Counted from the first letter of the stretch, positions 1 to 8,352 are shown. The stretch is 64,000 nucleotides of DNA from DAOUKH01 sp965261455 (GCA_965261455.1 OZ253453.1:3162001-3226000), one strand, 5' to 3'. Numbers and translations are program-made. Notes: a model not told the origin generated them from the sequence alone.

Positions 1-148
1 GCGTCTGTAGTTGTAGGATATCTTTGGGCTTAGCTAGATACGGCTTGTCGAAGAAGCATTGGGGAGGGGGAGGGTACTCCCGGATGACTTGATCGAAGTC
101 GACGGCTCGGTGGTAGTAGGGGACCGGGACCCGGTCTATGCTGTTCAT
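1..148 (-). CDS. Partial unknown protein, N-terminal 49 codons
   Basis: An open frame starts with ATG at 148 and runs off the left edge. A GGAG about nine bases upstream supports this start. The visible peptide begins MNSIDRVPVPYYHRAVDF and contains a four-proline stretch. It lies 17 bases downstream of the RidA-family gene on the same strand, so the two are probably cotranscribed. The visible part is too short to assign a family. It shows no signal peptide or membrane segment. Confidence 0.5.
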   Translation of the reverse strand, partial: MNSIDRVPVPYYHRAVDFDQVIREYPPPPQCFFDKPYLAKPKDILQLQT

Positions 149-165
149 GTCATCATCTCCAATTA

Positions 166-1473
166 CTAGCCGCGGTTGCCGTCCGGTATAGCGACAATGA
201 GGTCATATTGCACGGTGCAGCCGGGCACCAGTAGCGGCCCATCCACCCGAATCACAGTCGTCGGTGGTAGCCGGCTTCCCAGGGCCTCGGCCCACACTTC
301 TTCGGCGAAAGGGAAATCGGCGAGGTTGGTGTGCATCGCCCGGCGGCGGACCAAGTTGCTCATTGACGTGTTTGCCTCTCGGCAGATCCCTTGGATGTTG
401 CGGAGCATATACTCGACCTGTCGCTGAATCCCTGAAGAGTGGAAAGGGAAGCGAGGGTCAACCTGGGCTTCGGGAGGGATGCCTCCCCGGTAGTCAATGG
501 CCAGTTGAGTGGACAGAAAGAGCAACGGCCCGGCCTTGATTGCTTGGACTTCGGCTCCTAGGGGCTGCGTGACGTCGGGCGCCAGCACGACCTCCTTCTG
601 ATAGAGGCCCTGGGGGTCGACCGTGATTAGTTCGATCTCGACGCGCCCCGGTATGACTGCCAGCCCCACGGGAGCGACGAGTCGCGCCGGTGGGTCCTTC
701 GGAAAGAACCGATGCCATACTTCGTCCATCGCGCTGAAGTCGCTCATGTGGTTCAGGTATACTTCCGCTTTCACCACGGAATCGAGCGACGCACCTTGAC
801 CTTCCAGGACAGCTTTAAAGTACGTCAGGATAAACTCGGTCTGGAATTTCACCGGGTTGCCACGATATGGGAAATCTGGATGCTCGAATACTTCGTCGAT
901 AGCGCCTTCCGCCCGCGTCGGGCTCTTGCCTTGCGTGAATATGAATCCTCCACCCCTGACGGCTTGGACGTAGATCGGGTGCCCGTAAATCTGGTCCTGA
1001 GGTGGAAGGGGCGTCTCCTCGGAGGAGTAGTGGATCACCTCCCGATCGAGCCCCGTATCGCTCGCAAGGGCGATGACATCGTTGGTTACCGTGGTGCCAC
1101 GGACCGCCGTTTCAGGAACGATGACTAGGGTGCTCGGCGGGGGGCTTTCCTCCCCGAAGTAGTCCTTCCTGACCCGAAGCGCGCTGTCTATCTCCTCGTA
1201 CCTTGTCTGGTACGTGTTGATCTTCATGACCCGTCGAATGTCGGACCCGGCGGACTTCAGAGTCCTCGACATGTGGTCGTAGATGTATCGTAGCTGGCGG
1301 TCGATCCCCGAGCCGTGGTACGGATACCCCCTTTTGGCCTTGGTCTCCTGCGGGATACCTTCAAAAGGGTGGGCCGCAATCCCGCCAGCGTAGAAGACGA
1401 AGTCCCCAATGCGCGCGGCCAAAGGCCTCGAGTCCATGGGTACTTCTGTCTGACCAAAAAACTGGGGTTGCAT
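166..1473 (-). CDS. Triple RidA (YjgF/YER057c/UK114) domain protein
   Basis: The 435-residue protein reads as three consecutive RidA-like domains, roughly residues 1-135, 150-285 and 300-430. Each has the family pattern of an FVFYAGGIA- or FIFTQGKS-like strand, a helix with a Q/RxxYxxxN-like segment, and a closing PxxxVEIELI- or GCTVQYDLI-like strand. A canonical RidA is about 130 residues and trimeric, with active sites between subunits, so one chain could form a whole trimer. Classic RidA hydrolyses reactive enamine/imine intermediates through a conserved Arg, and I do not see that Arg clearly in every copy, so deaminase activity is uncertain. It starts at ATG 1473 with a weak GAAGAG upstream and is divergent from the amidohydrolase operon. 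It shares its strand with the partial gene at the left edge. Confidence 0.8.
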   Translation of the reverse strand: MQPQFFGQTEVPMDSRPLAARIGDFVFYAGGIAAHPFEGIPQETKAKRGYPYHGSGIDRQLRYIYDHMSRTLKSAGSDIRRVMKINTYQTRYEEIDSALRVRKDYFGEESPPPSTLVIVPETAVRGTTVTNDVIALASDTGLDREVIHYSSEETPLPPQDQIYGHPIYVQAVRGGGFIFTQGKSPTRAEGAIDEVFEHPDFPYRGNPVKFQTEFILTYFKAVLEGQGASLDSVVKAEVYLNHMSDFSAMDEVWHRFFPKDPPARLVAPVGLAVIPGRVEIELITVDPQGLYQKEVVLAPDVTQPLGAEVQAIKAGPLLFLSTQLAIDYRGGIPPEAQVDPRFPFHSSGIQRQVEYMLRNIQGICREANTSMSNLVRRRAMHTNLADFPFAEEVWAEALGSRLPPTTVIRVDGPLLVPGCTVQYDLIVAIPDGNRG

Positions 1474-1519
1474 TGACTCTTCTCACGATTGAGCGGCGCC
1501 AACTGATGTTACGACGTAG

Positions 1520-1525
1520 TATAAT
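1520..1525 (+). promoter_or_regulatory. Candidate -10 element TATAAT
   Basis: A perfect TATAAT lies in the roughly 105-base divergent region between the RidA gene and the amidohydrolase gene, 53 bases before the chosen ATG at 1579. No convincing -35 hexamer is seen 16-18 bases upstream (CGCCAA at that spacing). This is a sequence match only. Confidence 0.4.
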
Positions 1526-1578
1526 CGGCGAAGGCAACTAGGGGCGCAGCTGAGGTTTTGACTCAGGAGAGTCGCAGT

Positions 1579-2523
1579 ATGAAGCATCATGATTACTTCG
1601 TCGTCGATTGTCATCTGCACGGCATCTTTCGGAGCCCCGCTGAAGGTTGGAAAGCGCGCGCGACGGAGATCGGTTTCGACAACTTCGGCGGCACCGTTGA
1701 CGAGATCATTCGCTACATGGATGAACTCGGCATCGCGCAATGTTGGTGCTTACCGGCATTTCCAAGCTACGGGCTGAAGCTCCGCGCCGAATCAAGACTG
1801 GCGGCAGACCTGACAGACAACCAGCGTGTGCAAGCGGCGGAGGAGATCAAGGAGGATGTGAAAGGGAAGCTGGAGCGGTTCAATGAGTCGAATTGCGCGC
1901 AGGCCAACGCTTTCCCAGATCGTCTAGCTCCCCTAGTCAGTCTGGACGCCTGGTTCGGTAGCGATTGGATGGTCGGTGAGATCGAGAAAAGGGTGAGTCA
2001 GGGGGCACGGGGGGTCAAGCTCCTTCCCGATTGGTGCCGCTTCTTCCCCAACGATCGCGTCATGTGGCCAGCGTACGCGAAGATCCAGGAATTGGGGATA
2101 GTGTTGTTGTGCCACTCTGGCTGGACCGGAGGGACTCTCGCCGATAGAGCCGACACTGAGACCAAGGGCTACACCTGGCCTCTCAACTATGCGGACATAC
2201 TTGTCGACTTCCCTGACATCAAGCTCGTACTTGCGCACCTGGGAGAGCGGAACTGGAAGGCGCCGGGGTGGGGTCTTCCTGAAGCCCACCTGGAAATCGC
2301 TAGAAGATTCCCGAACGTCTGGTTCGACATCAGCGGCGCTCAGGAGATCGAGGTGAACGTGCCTTTCCTACGTGAGGTGGGGGTCGAGCGGATACTCTGG
2401 GGATCGGACTGGAGTGCGCACCGACACAGCATGGCGCTCCTGTCCATGATCCGCTCCGCCTTCACCGAAGACGAGAAGCGTAAGATTCTGGGAGAGAACG
2501 CCCGCAAGCTGATCGACCTGTAG
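1579..2523 (+). CDS. Amidohydrolase 2 family metal-dependent hydrolase
   Basis: This 314-residue TIM-barrel hydrolase has CHLHG at residues 11-15 (the HxH metal site near the N-terminus). It also has a His in the middle (LLCHSGW), another in VLAHLGERNW, and the late metal Asp in ILWGSDWSAHR. These are the hallmark ligands of the ACMSD/decarboxylase-type amidohydrolase superfamily. A TTG at 1558 would extend the frame, but the ATG at 1579 has AGGAGA eight bases upstream and gives the usual start. It opens the plus-strand operon that runs to 8914. Members cleave C-C or C-N bonds of small carboxylates or amides, and the substrate cannot be read from sequence. Confidence 0.8.
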   Translation: MKHHDYFVVDCHLHGIFRSPAEGWKARATEIGFDNFGGTVDEIIRYMDELGIAQCWCLPAFPSYGLKLRAESRLAADLTDNQRVQAAEEIKEDVKGKLERFNESNCAQANAFPDRLAPLVSLDAWFGSDWMVGEIEKRVSQGARGVKLLPDWCRFFPNDRVMWPAYAKIQELGIVLLCHSGWTGGTLADRADTETKGYTWPLNYADILVDFPDIKLVLAHLGERNWKAPGWGLPEAHLEIARRFPNVWFDISGAQEIEVNVPFLREVGVERILWGSDWSAHRHSMALLSMIRSAFTEDEKRKILGENARKLIDL

Positions 2524-2561
2524 CCTCAACCGATCGAATCGACGATATAGGGGAGATGGCG

Positions 2562-3023
2562 ATGAGCACCAAGCTGACGGCTACTGAACTCCACGACGCG
2601 GTGGTCAAGTATCTGGCCACGGAGCGGTTCTCTCCCCCCGACGGCCAATTCTACCCGGGCGGCTTTTCCCCGAGTTGGAGGACGTACGCCAATTCCCCTG
2701 TCCACCAGATGCCAGTCCCCCATCGGATCCTCGGCGACATCCATCCAGACGTCGTGGTTGTGGACAGCGAACGTGGGAATCTTCCGATGGTTATGATCGA
2801 GGTCGAAACTGAAGACAGTCTCAATCCCGAGACCGTGTGTGACAAGTGGCTCTACGACATCGAGTGCAGCAACATGCTCTACCTTTATGTCCCAGAGGGT
2901 ACCGCGCTGAAGGCAGCGGAGCTGTGTCTGGAGTCCAACAAGATGCACATGATCCTCGTTCCCAAAGGGATTCGGACTTACGGCCGAAACGACGATGGGA
3001 CGATCCGGATCACGGCTGCGTAG
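2562..3023 (+). CDS. Conserved-looking small protein of unknown function
   Basis: The product is 153 residues and I do not recognise its family. ATG 2562 is preferred over ATG 2556 because GGGAG at 2551-2555 abuts the first and sits six bases from the second. Residues 60-85 read as two hydrophobic strands with HPDVVVVD and then MVMIEVETED. This recalls the PD-(D/E)xK nuclease-like fold core, but the third-position Lys is absent, so nuclease activity is unlikely if the fold is right. There are no membrane segments. It sits 38 bases after the amidohydrolase and 12 before the alpha/beta hydrolase, which suggests cotranscription and an accessory role in the same pathway. Confidence 0.6.
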   Translation: MSTKLTATELHDAVVKYLATERFSPPDGQFYPGGFSPSWRTYANSPVHQMPVPHRILGDIHPDVVVVDSERGNLPMVMIEVETEDSLNPETVCDKWLYDIECSNMLYLYVPEGTALKAAELCLESNKMHMILVPKGIRTYGRNDDGTIRITAA

Positions 3024-3035
3024 CCTGCGACACTG

Positions 3036-3815
3036 ATGGTATCCTCGGAAACCTTCGTCAAGCTGAGTTCCGGTTGGCTGTTCTACAAGCAGCGAGGCGA
3101 CGGCTTTCCCTTGTGCCTCGTACCAGCCGCCGGCAACTCGTCCTGGGTATGGAGGAAGGTGCTCGACCGGCTGGCGGAACGCTTCACGGTCTACGCGGTG
3201 GATCTGCCCGGATACGACAGGTCGGAGACCCCAGAGCGGGTCTACGGTGTTGAGGACTATGCCGACACGGTGAGGGAGTTTCTGGATCACCTTGCCATTC
3301 AGAGATCTCTGTTCGTGGGGAACCAGACCGGTGCGATGGTGTCGCTTCATCTTGCTGCCCATGCTCCGAACCTCGTTGCGAAGTTGGTCCTGGTGTCCTG
3401 TCCTGGTTGGACGGCGACGGAAGGAAGGAAGGTGTACGAACGCTCGATACTCCCGTCATGTGATGCCGGGGGCGTCCCGCTCCAGCGGAGCGCCGAAGAG
3501 ATACGAGGGAGCGTGGTAGGGGCCGATCCTGACTTGATAGCGTTCATGAACAGCATGCTTGCGAGAAGCGGCTCGTGGAATACGTTCGTCCACGAGCGGG
3601 TCACGAGCTATGATGTCCCAGTGCAGCTCCCCAGGATCCATTGCCCCACGCTACTGGTCTATGGCGAGCACGATGTACAGCTTCGCCGGGAGGACCGCAT
3701 GAGGCAGGGAATCGATGGGTCTCGGACGGCGATCGTCCCTGGGGCCTCTTCAATTAGCTTCTACGAACAGCCAGACGCATTCCTGAATCAGGTCATGCCG
3801 TTCCTGGAAGCATAA
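3036..3815 (+). CDS. Alpha/beta-hydrolase fold protein with a degenerate triad
   Basis: The 259-residue protein is clearly an alpha/beta hydrolase: oxyanion-side strand CLVPAAGNSSWVW, VYAVDLPGYDRSE, the nucleophile elbow region, VYGEHD with the acid, and a C-terminal EQPDAF segment. The elbow reads GNQTG (residues 95-99), so Gln97 stands where the Ser/Asp/Cys nucleophile belongs. The usual GxGH late histidine is GASS (Ser239 in the His position). Both changes argue against ordinary hydrolase chemistry and suggest a binding protein, a cofactor-free lyase-like enzyme, or a recently inactivated copy. The reading frame is otherwise intact. The start at ATG 3036 has no strong ribosome site. It is part of the operon with the MaoC gene 12 bases downstream. 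Confidence 0.75.
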   Translation: MVSSETFVKLSSGWLFYKQRGDGFPLCLVPAAGNSSWVWRKVLDRLAERFTVYAVDLPGYDRSETPERVYGVEDYADTVREFLDHLAIQRSLFVGNQTGAMVSLHLAAHAPNLVAKLVLVSCPGWTATEGRKVYERSILPSCDAGGVPLQRSAEEIRGSVVGADPDLIAFMNSMLARSGSWNTFVHERVTSYDVPVQLPRIHCPTLLVYGEHDVQLRREDRMRQGIDGSRTAIVPGASSISFYEQPDAFLNQVMPFLEA

Positions 3816-3827
3816 GGCGGGTTAGAG

Positions 3828-5024
3828 ATGTCCGCGTCACCCATCAGTGACGAAGGGATCGCACTCCTAAGGGAAGCCATCGGCTTCAAGGTCAAGATCA
3901 GGCCTACCCAGGAGGTGGCGTCCCGGGATGCCATCATGCGTGTTGCGTACGGCAACGGCGATGATAACCCCTTGTGGACCGACCCTTCCTACGCAGCGAA
4001 GACGAAGTACGGCGGCCTTGTCGCACCGCCGTACTACCTCGTCAGCTGCATGTCAGGGCCCTACTGGCCCGAGCTGGGGGAATACGCTTTACCGGTCGAT
4101 GCCCCCCGAAGCGGCGTCCGCGTTGGTACAGGGCTTGGCAGGACCCCGAACTGGTACGTCGGCGACGAATGGGAATGGTTTCAGCCGGTGAGGACAGGGG
4201 ATCGTATAGAGACCACCGGTGGTCTCTACAGCGTCGAGGAGTTGGCGACGGACCCGGCCAGACAAGACGTTGGCAGGACTATTGAGGTTGTCTGGGAGGT
4301 GCTCTTCAAGAACCAGGACAACGTCCTCGTGGGCAGGATGCTCTATAAGCAGTGGAAGCGATTCAAGCTCCAGAGCAAAAAGAAGAGCCGAGGGTATTTC
4401 TCGCAGGCAGACCCCCACTACAGCGAGGCTGATCTTGAAGCGATCGACAAGGCGTATGAGAACGAAGAAATCCGTGGTGAAGTCCCTCGGTACTGGGATG
4501 ATGTGGAGATCGGGGAACAGATAGGCCCCGTCGTCAAAGGCCCCTTGCTCGTAGAGGACATGGTCGTGTGGCTTATGGGAAATGGCTCGCCCGTATTGAT
4601 GGCTCACAAGCTGCGACACCAGTGGTCGACGAGGCATGCCACGGTGAAACGAAAGAACAAGTATGGAGCCGTCGAGGGACTGTCGGCGGCGCACTGGGAC
4701 TTCGAAGCCTCGGAGACCTGGGGCCTTCCACGCCCTTCGGACTTCGGGCCACAGCGAGTCGGCTTCCTCTGCCATCCCGTGACGAACTGGATGGGCGACG
4801 ACGGATTCATGAAGCGTCTTCGGAGTGAGGTCAGAGGACCGTGCATGGTAGGTGACACCACATGGTGCCTTGGTACGGTAACGGCCAAGAGGCAAGAAGC
4901 CCAAGAGCATGTCGTCGACATCGAGCTTCGGTGTGAAAACCAGCGTGGCGAAGTCCATACCAAGGGATGGGCGACAGTTGCTCTTCCGAGCCGCCCTGTC
5001 TCTCCAAAGTCCGATCACGGTTAG
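3828..5024 (+). CDS. Two-hotdog MaoC/FAS1-like acyl dehydratase family protein
   Basis: This 398-residue protein has an N-terminal MaoC_dehydrat_N-like hotdog (about 20-170) and a second hotdog-like half (about 215-390). The motif GDDNPLW at 44-50 corresponds to the hydratase signature GDxNPxH, with Trp50 replacing the catalytic His. The C-terminal half has the block NWMGDDGF. It is a paralogue of the proteins at 10142-11374 and 46075-47208, which share both blocks and the Trp. Hydratase-type members act on enoyl- or hydroxyacyl-CoA, and the loss of His makes the reaction uncertain. ATG 3828 follows a short AGAG site. A CaiB-type gene starts 17 bases downstream, an arrangement repeated for all three paralogues. 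Confidence 0.8.
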   Translation: MSASPISDEGIALLREAIGFKVKIRPTQEVASRDAIMRVAYGNGDDNPLWTDPSYAAKTKYGGLVAPPYYLVSCMSGPYWPELGEYALPVDAPRSGVRVGTGLGRTPNWYVGDEWEWFQPVRTGDRIETTGGLYSVEELATDPARQDVGRTIEVVWEVLFKNQDNVLVGRMLYKQWKRFKLQSKKKSRGYFSQADPHYSEADLEAIDKAYENEEIRGEVPRYWDDVEIGEQIGPVVKGPLLVEDMVVWLMGNGSPVLMAHKLRHQWSTRHATVKRKNKYGAVEGLSAAHWDFEASETWGLPRPSDFGPQRVGFLCHPVTNWMGDDGFMKRLRSEVRGPCMVGDTTWCLGTVTAKRQEAQEHVVDIELRCENQRGEVHTKGWATVALPSRPVSPKSDHG

Positions 5025-5041
5025 CCGAACCGGAGGCTATT

Positions 5042-6256
5042 TTGAACGGCGCGCTGACGGGATTGAAGGTGATCGACTGGAGTGCCTGGCTCCAGGGGCC
5101 GGTGGCATCCATGATGCTGGGTGACCTCGGAGCCGACATCGTAAAGGTGGAAGACCCCAGAGGGGGTGATCCGTCGCGGGGATTGGTGACGGTTGGGGGG
5201 GTCAGCACCGGCAAGCTGAGCCGCAATTTCTTCTTCGCCGCCTGCAACCGGAACAAACGCTCCCTCGCGGTCGATCTCAAAGAATCGCTGGGCATCCAGA
5301 TCGTTCACGAGATGGTGAAGCAGTCCGACGTATTCCTACACAACTTCCGCGACGATGCCGCCGAGAGGCTTGGCCTCGGCTACGAGACCCTGTCGAAGTT
5401 GAATCCCGGCATCATCTATGCGGTGGGGTCAGGCTACGGCCCTTTGGGACCGGATTCGGGCAAACCCTCCCTCGATCCCACCATCCATGCTCGGTCCGGC
5501 GTCATGGACCTCTTCGCACCCGAGGGTCAGCCGCCACACTATGTTCCCGGCGGCATGGCGGACCAGATGGCAGGAGTCATACTAGCCTACGGGGTTCTCG
5601 CTGCGTTGGCGGCCCGTCATCGCGAGGGAGTGGGTCAACGCGTGGACGGCTCGCTGCTCGGCAGCATGCTCTGGCTTCAATCGGTACCCGTTAATTTCCG
5701 GTTGTTTCTCGAGCGCGAACATCCAAAGTTCAGTCGAGAGGAAACGGCCAATCCCCTATACAACTACTATCGCTGCCGAGACGGATCCTGGCTCTTCATC
5801 GCCCTCGTCCAGTCCGATCGATTCTGGGCACCCCTCTGTCAGGCCTTGTCTCTAGACGATTTGGTCTCCGACCCTCGGTTCCTCGATAGCGTTCAGCGGC
5901 GACGGAACAAGCGCGTCCTCATCCAGCTTCTGTCCGAGACCTTCCAACTGAAGGACTATAGTGAGTGGGCATCGGTCTTCGATCGCATTCCCGGGTTTGT
6001 CTACGAGAAGGTTCAGAGTATGGACGACGTTGTACATGATGCTCAGGCGGTGCAAAACCGATACATTGTCGAGATGACCGATCCGGAATGGGGCGCTGTG
6101 CGGACTGTGGGATGCCCCGTGGGATTCACCAATACGCCGGCGGCCATAACTAGACCGGCGCCGGAGCTTGGCCAGCATACGGCTGAGATCCTCATGGATC
6201 TCGGCTACTCCTCCGATGACCTGGCACAACTCTATCTCGACCAGGTGATAGCGTGA
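5042..6256 (+). CDS. CaiB/BaiF family (class III) CoA-transferase
   Basis: At 404 residues it has the usual family length. Visible landmarks are the N-terminal GLKVIDWSAWLQGP and LGADIVKVEDP, the CNRNKRSLAVDLK block, and the segment PGGMADQMAG with the predicted nucleophile Asp174. Class III enzymes move CoA between acyl groups through an aspartyl-CoA thioester as interlocked dimers. TTG at 5042 is chosen as start because GGAGG at 5032-5036 sits five bases upstream and the conserved domain begins a few residues later. An in-frame ATG at 4967 would overlap the MaoC gene by 58 bases. It is most like the protein encoded at 8911-10140 (shared GPVAxMxLxDLGA and PPHYxPGGM). Confidence 0.88.
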   Translation: MNGALTGLKVIDWSAWLQGPVASMMLGDLGADIVKVEDPRGGDPSRGLVTVGGVSTGKLSRNFFFAACNRNKRSLAVDLKESLGIQIVHEMVKQSDVFLHNFRDDAAERLGLGYETLSKLNPGIIYAVGSGYGPLGPDSGKPSLDPTIHARSGVMDLFAPEGQPPHYVPGGMADQMAGVILAYGVLAALAARHREGVGQRVDGSLLGSMLWLQSVPVNFRLFLEREHPKFSREETANPLYNYYRCRDGSWLFIALVQSDRFWAPLCQALSLDDLVSDPRFLDSVQRRRNKRVLIQLLSETFQLKDYSEWASVFDRIPGFVYEKVQSMDDVVHDAQAVQNRYIVEMTDPEWGAVRTVGCPVGFTNTPAAITRPAPELGQHTAEILMDLGYSSDDLAQLYLDQVIA

Positions 6257-6323
6257 TCCATGCGGATCGGACGGTGTGTGAGCGACGGTATCGCTTGGCC
6301 GATCAGCCACAGGAGGACCTTGC

Positions 6324-7580
6324 ATGGTACGCGCGGTTCTAGACGGAGTCCGGGTGGTCGAGTGGTCCACCTACCAGGCCGGACCAGCGGCGGGTGCGAT
6401 GCTGGCGGATCTGGGAGCAGAGGTGCTCAAGATAGAGGAGCCAGTGCGAGGGGATGGACTTCGTTCCTTTCGCACGAGCGCGGGCGGCATTCCCGTACAC
6501 CTGTCCAATGGGTGCAACGTCCTCTTCGAGGAAAACAACCGGAACAAGAAGAGCTTTGCCTGCGACCTGAAGCATCCCGAGGGCCTCCAGGCGGTGTACC
6601 AGCTCATCAAGCACTCAGACGTGTTTTTGACGAATTTCCGGCCCCATGTCGTGCAGCGTATCGGCCTAGACTACGATACTCTGCGCAGCTCCAACCCGCG
6701 CCTGGTGTTCGCGTCGGCTGCTGGCCTCGGTCACCGCGGACCCGATGCCGGCCTAGGCACGATAGATTACGTGGCGCAGGCCCGCAGCGGCGTGATGGTC
6801 TCTGCCGAATCACTGTCGGGCACCATGGAACCCGTGATCCTGCCCCCGGGGATCGGCGACCGGATCACGGCGACCTATCTGGCCTACGGAGTCGTTTGCG
6901 CCCTGTTGGCCCGCGAGCGATTCGGGGCTGGGCAAGAAGTCAGAACGAATCAACTCTCGAGCTACGTGTCGGCCGCCGCCTTTAGCGTGATGCTCGCGAT
7001 CTCTCAGCACCGTGCCTTCGGTCGTGACCGTAAGGCCGCTCCGAATCCTCTAGTCAACTTCTACCGGTGTCGGGATGACACCTGGATCATGCTCGGGTGC
7101 CAGGAGGATTTCTATTGGGACCGGTTTTGTCTTGCCATCGAGGCAACGTTCCTCCTGACGGACCCCCGGTTTGCTAGTGCCGAGGCGAGAGCGAGAAACA
7201 GCCCGGATCTCGTCAAGATACTAGATGACATTTTCGAGACGCGACCGTTTGACGAGTGGGCCGGTGTCCTCAGCAGTTGGGACTTCCGTTACAGCAGGGT
7301 GAACTCGTTCATGGAACTTCCACAAGACGAGCAGGCCGTCGCCAACGGCGCCATCGTCGACTGGAACAACCCCAAATGGGGTCCCATGAAGTTCGTGGGC
7401 TTTCCGGTCGAGTTCGACGACACACCGCTCCAGTTGAGGACTCCAGCGCCGGAGTTGGGAGAGCACACGGAAGAGATCCTCCGGCAGGTCTGTGGATATG
7501 CCCCGGGCGACGTCGAGAGGTTGAAGCGGTCCGGGATCATTCGCTGCGCGGAACCCGTTCCTGGATCACAGGCCGAGTGA
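6324..7580 (+). CDS. CaiB/BaiF family CoA-transferase
   Basis: This 418-residue class III CoA-transferase has WSTYQAGPAAGAML, ADLGAEVLKIEEP, ENNRNKKSFACDLK and PPGIGDRITA with predicted nucleophile Asp179. AGGAGG lies nine bases before the ATG. It is the second of two adjacent CoA-transferase genes in this operon. Both have the Asp, so each could be active. CaiB-type enzymes often act on carnitine-like, oxalate, succinyl or aromatic acids, and the substrate cannot be inferred. The crotonase gene follows after ten bases. Confidence 0.88.
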   Translation: MVRAVLDGVRVVEWSTYQAGPAAGAMLADLGAEVLKIEEPVRGDGLRSFRTSAGGIPVHLSNGCNVLFEENNRNKKSFACDLKHPEGLQAVYQLIKHSDVFLTNFRPHVVQRIGLDYDTLRSSNPRLVFASAAGLGHRGPDAGLGTIDYVAQARSGVMVSAESLSGTMEPVILPPGIGDRITATYLAYGVVCALLARERFGAGQEVRTNQLSSYVSAAAFSVMLAISQHRAFGRDRKAAPNPLVNFYRCRDDTWIMLGCQEDFYWDRFCLAIEATFLLTDPRFASAEARARNSPDLVKILDDIFETRPFDEWAGVLSSWDFRYSRVNSFMELPQDEQAVANGAIVDWNNPKWGPMKFVGFPVEFDDTPLQLRTPAPELGEHTEEILRQVCGYAPGDVERLKRSGIIRCAEPVPGSQAE

Positions 7581-7590
7581 GGAGATTGCC

Positions 7591-8352
7591 ATGGCTGTCC
7601 TCCGTTACGAGAAGTCGGACCACATAGCCCACATCACCTTTACTCGGCCCGGCGCCCTCAACGCTTTCAATGACGAGTTGAACGATGAGCTGGGTCGAGC
7701 GCTCGTCGATTTCAGGGATGATCCGGAAACGTTCGTCGCGATCGTGGCAGGCGAGGGGCGAGCATTCTCGGTGGGTGCCGACGTCAAAGAGATGAGTTCT
7801 AGGGACCAAGCGGCTGGCGAGCACACGACACTCAATTCACCGCTAGCGGTCGGTCTCTGGAAACCCCTCATTGCCGCAATCGATGGGTATGCTCTGGGGG
7901 GCGGCCTGAAGTTCGCGATGGAGTGCGACCTTCGAGTCGCCACCGAGCGCTCTCGGCTGGGTATCGTTGAGACTCGCACCGGTAACCTGGGCTCCCACTA
8001 TTTCTTGACCTTGGCCCGACTCATGCCCGCTAGCGATGTCCTTCATCTCCTTGTCACTGGCTCCCACATAGGCGCCGAGCAAGCCCGCCAGGCCCATCTA
8101 GTGCATCAGGTCGTGCCTGATCGCCAGGCGTTGATGAAGAGGTCCTTGGAGCTCGCGGAGGAGATCAAGCTGTGCGCCCCGCTTGCGATCCAAGCCGCGA
8201 AGCAAGTGTTGCACGCGAGCTTTGAACAGCCCCCGGCGGAAGCGATCCGATTGTTCGAGGAGCTGCGCAGGGCGTTGACGGAGACCGAGGACGCCAGGGA
8301 GGGAATCCGGGCCCTGGCCGAAAAGCGGAAGCCGGTCTGGCGCATACGATGA
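7591..8352 (+). CDS. Enoyl-CoA hydratase/isomerase (crotonase) family protein
   Basis: The 253-residue crotonase fold is clear: RPGALNAFND at the start, GRAFSVGADVKEM with the oxyanion-hole region (about 56-68), and ALGGGLKFAMECDLR (101-115). In hydratases two Glu residues do acid-base chemistry. Here the first position is Lys107 (GGGLK instead of GGGxE), whereas the second is kept as Glu127 (GIVETRTG). Hydration in the standard way is therefore doubtful, and isomerase, hydrolase or decarboxylase chemistry is possible. It lies between two CaiB-type genes and a CaiE/PaaY-like gene, recalling the caiB-caiD-caiE order of carnitine operons. Start ATG 7591 follows GAGGAG. Confidence 0.82.
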   Translation: MAVLRYEKSDHIAHITFTRPGALNAFNDELNDELGRALVDFRDDPETFVAIVAGEGRAFSVGADVKEMSSRDQAAGEHTTLNSPLAVGLWKPLIAAIDGYALGGGLKFAMECDLRVATERSRLGIVETRTGNLGSHYFLTLARLMPASDVLHLLVTGSHIGAEQARQAHLVHQVVPDRQALMKRSLELAEEIKLCAPLAIQAAKQVLHASFEQPPAEAIRLFEELRRALTETEDAREGIRALAEKRKPVWRIR

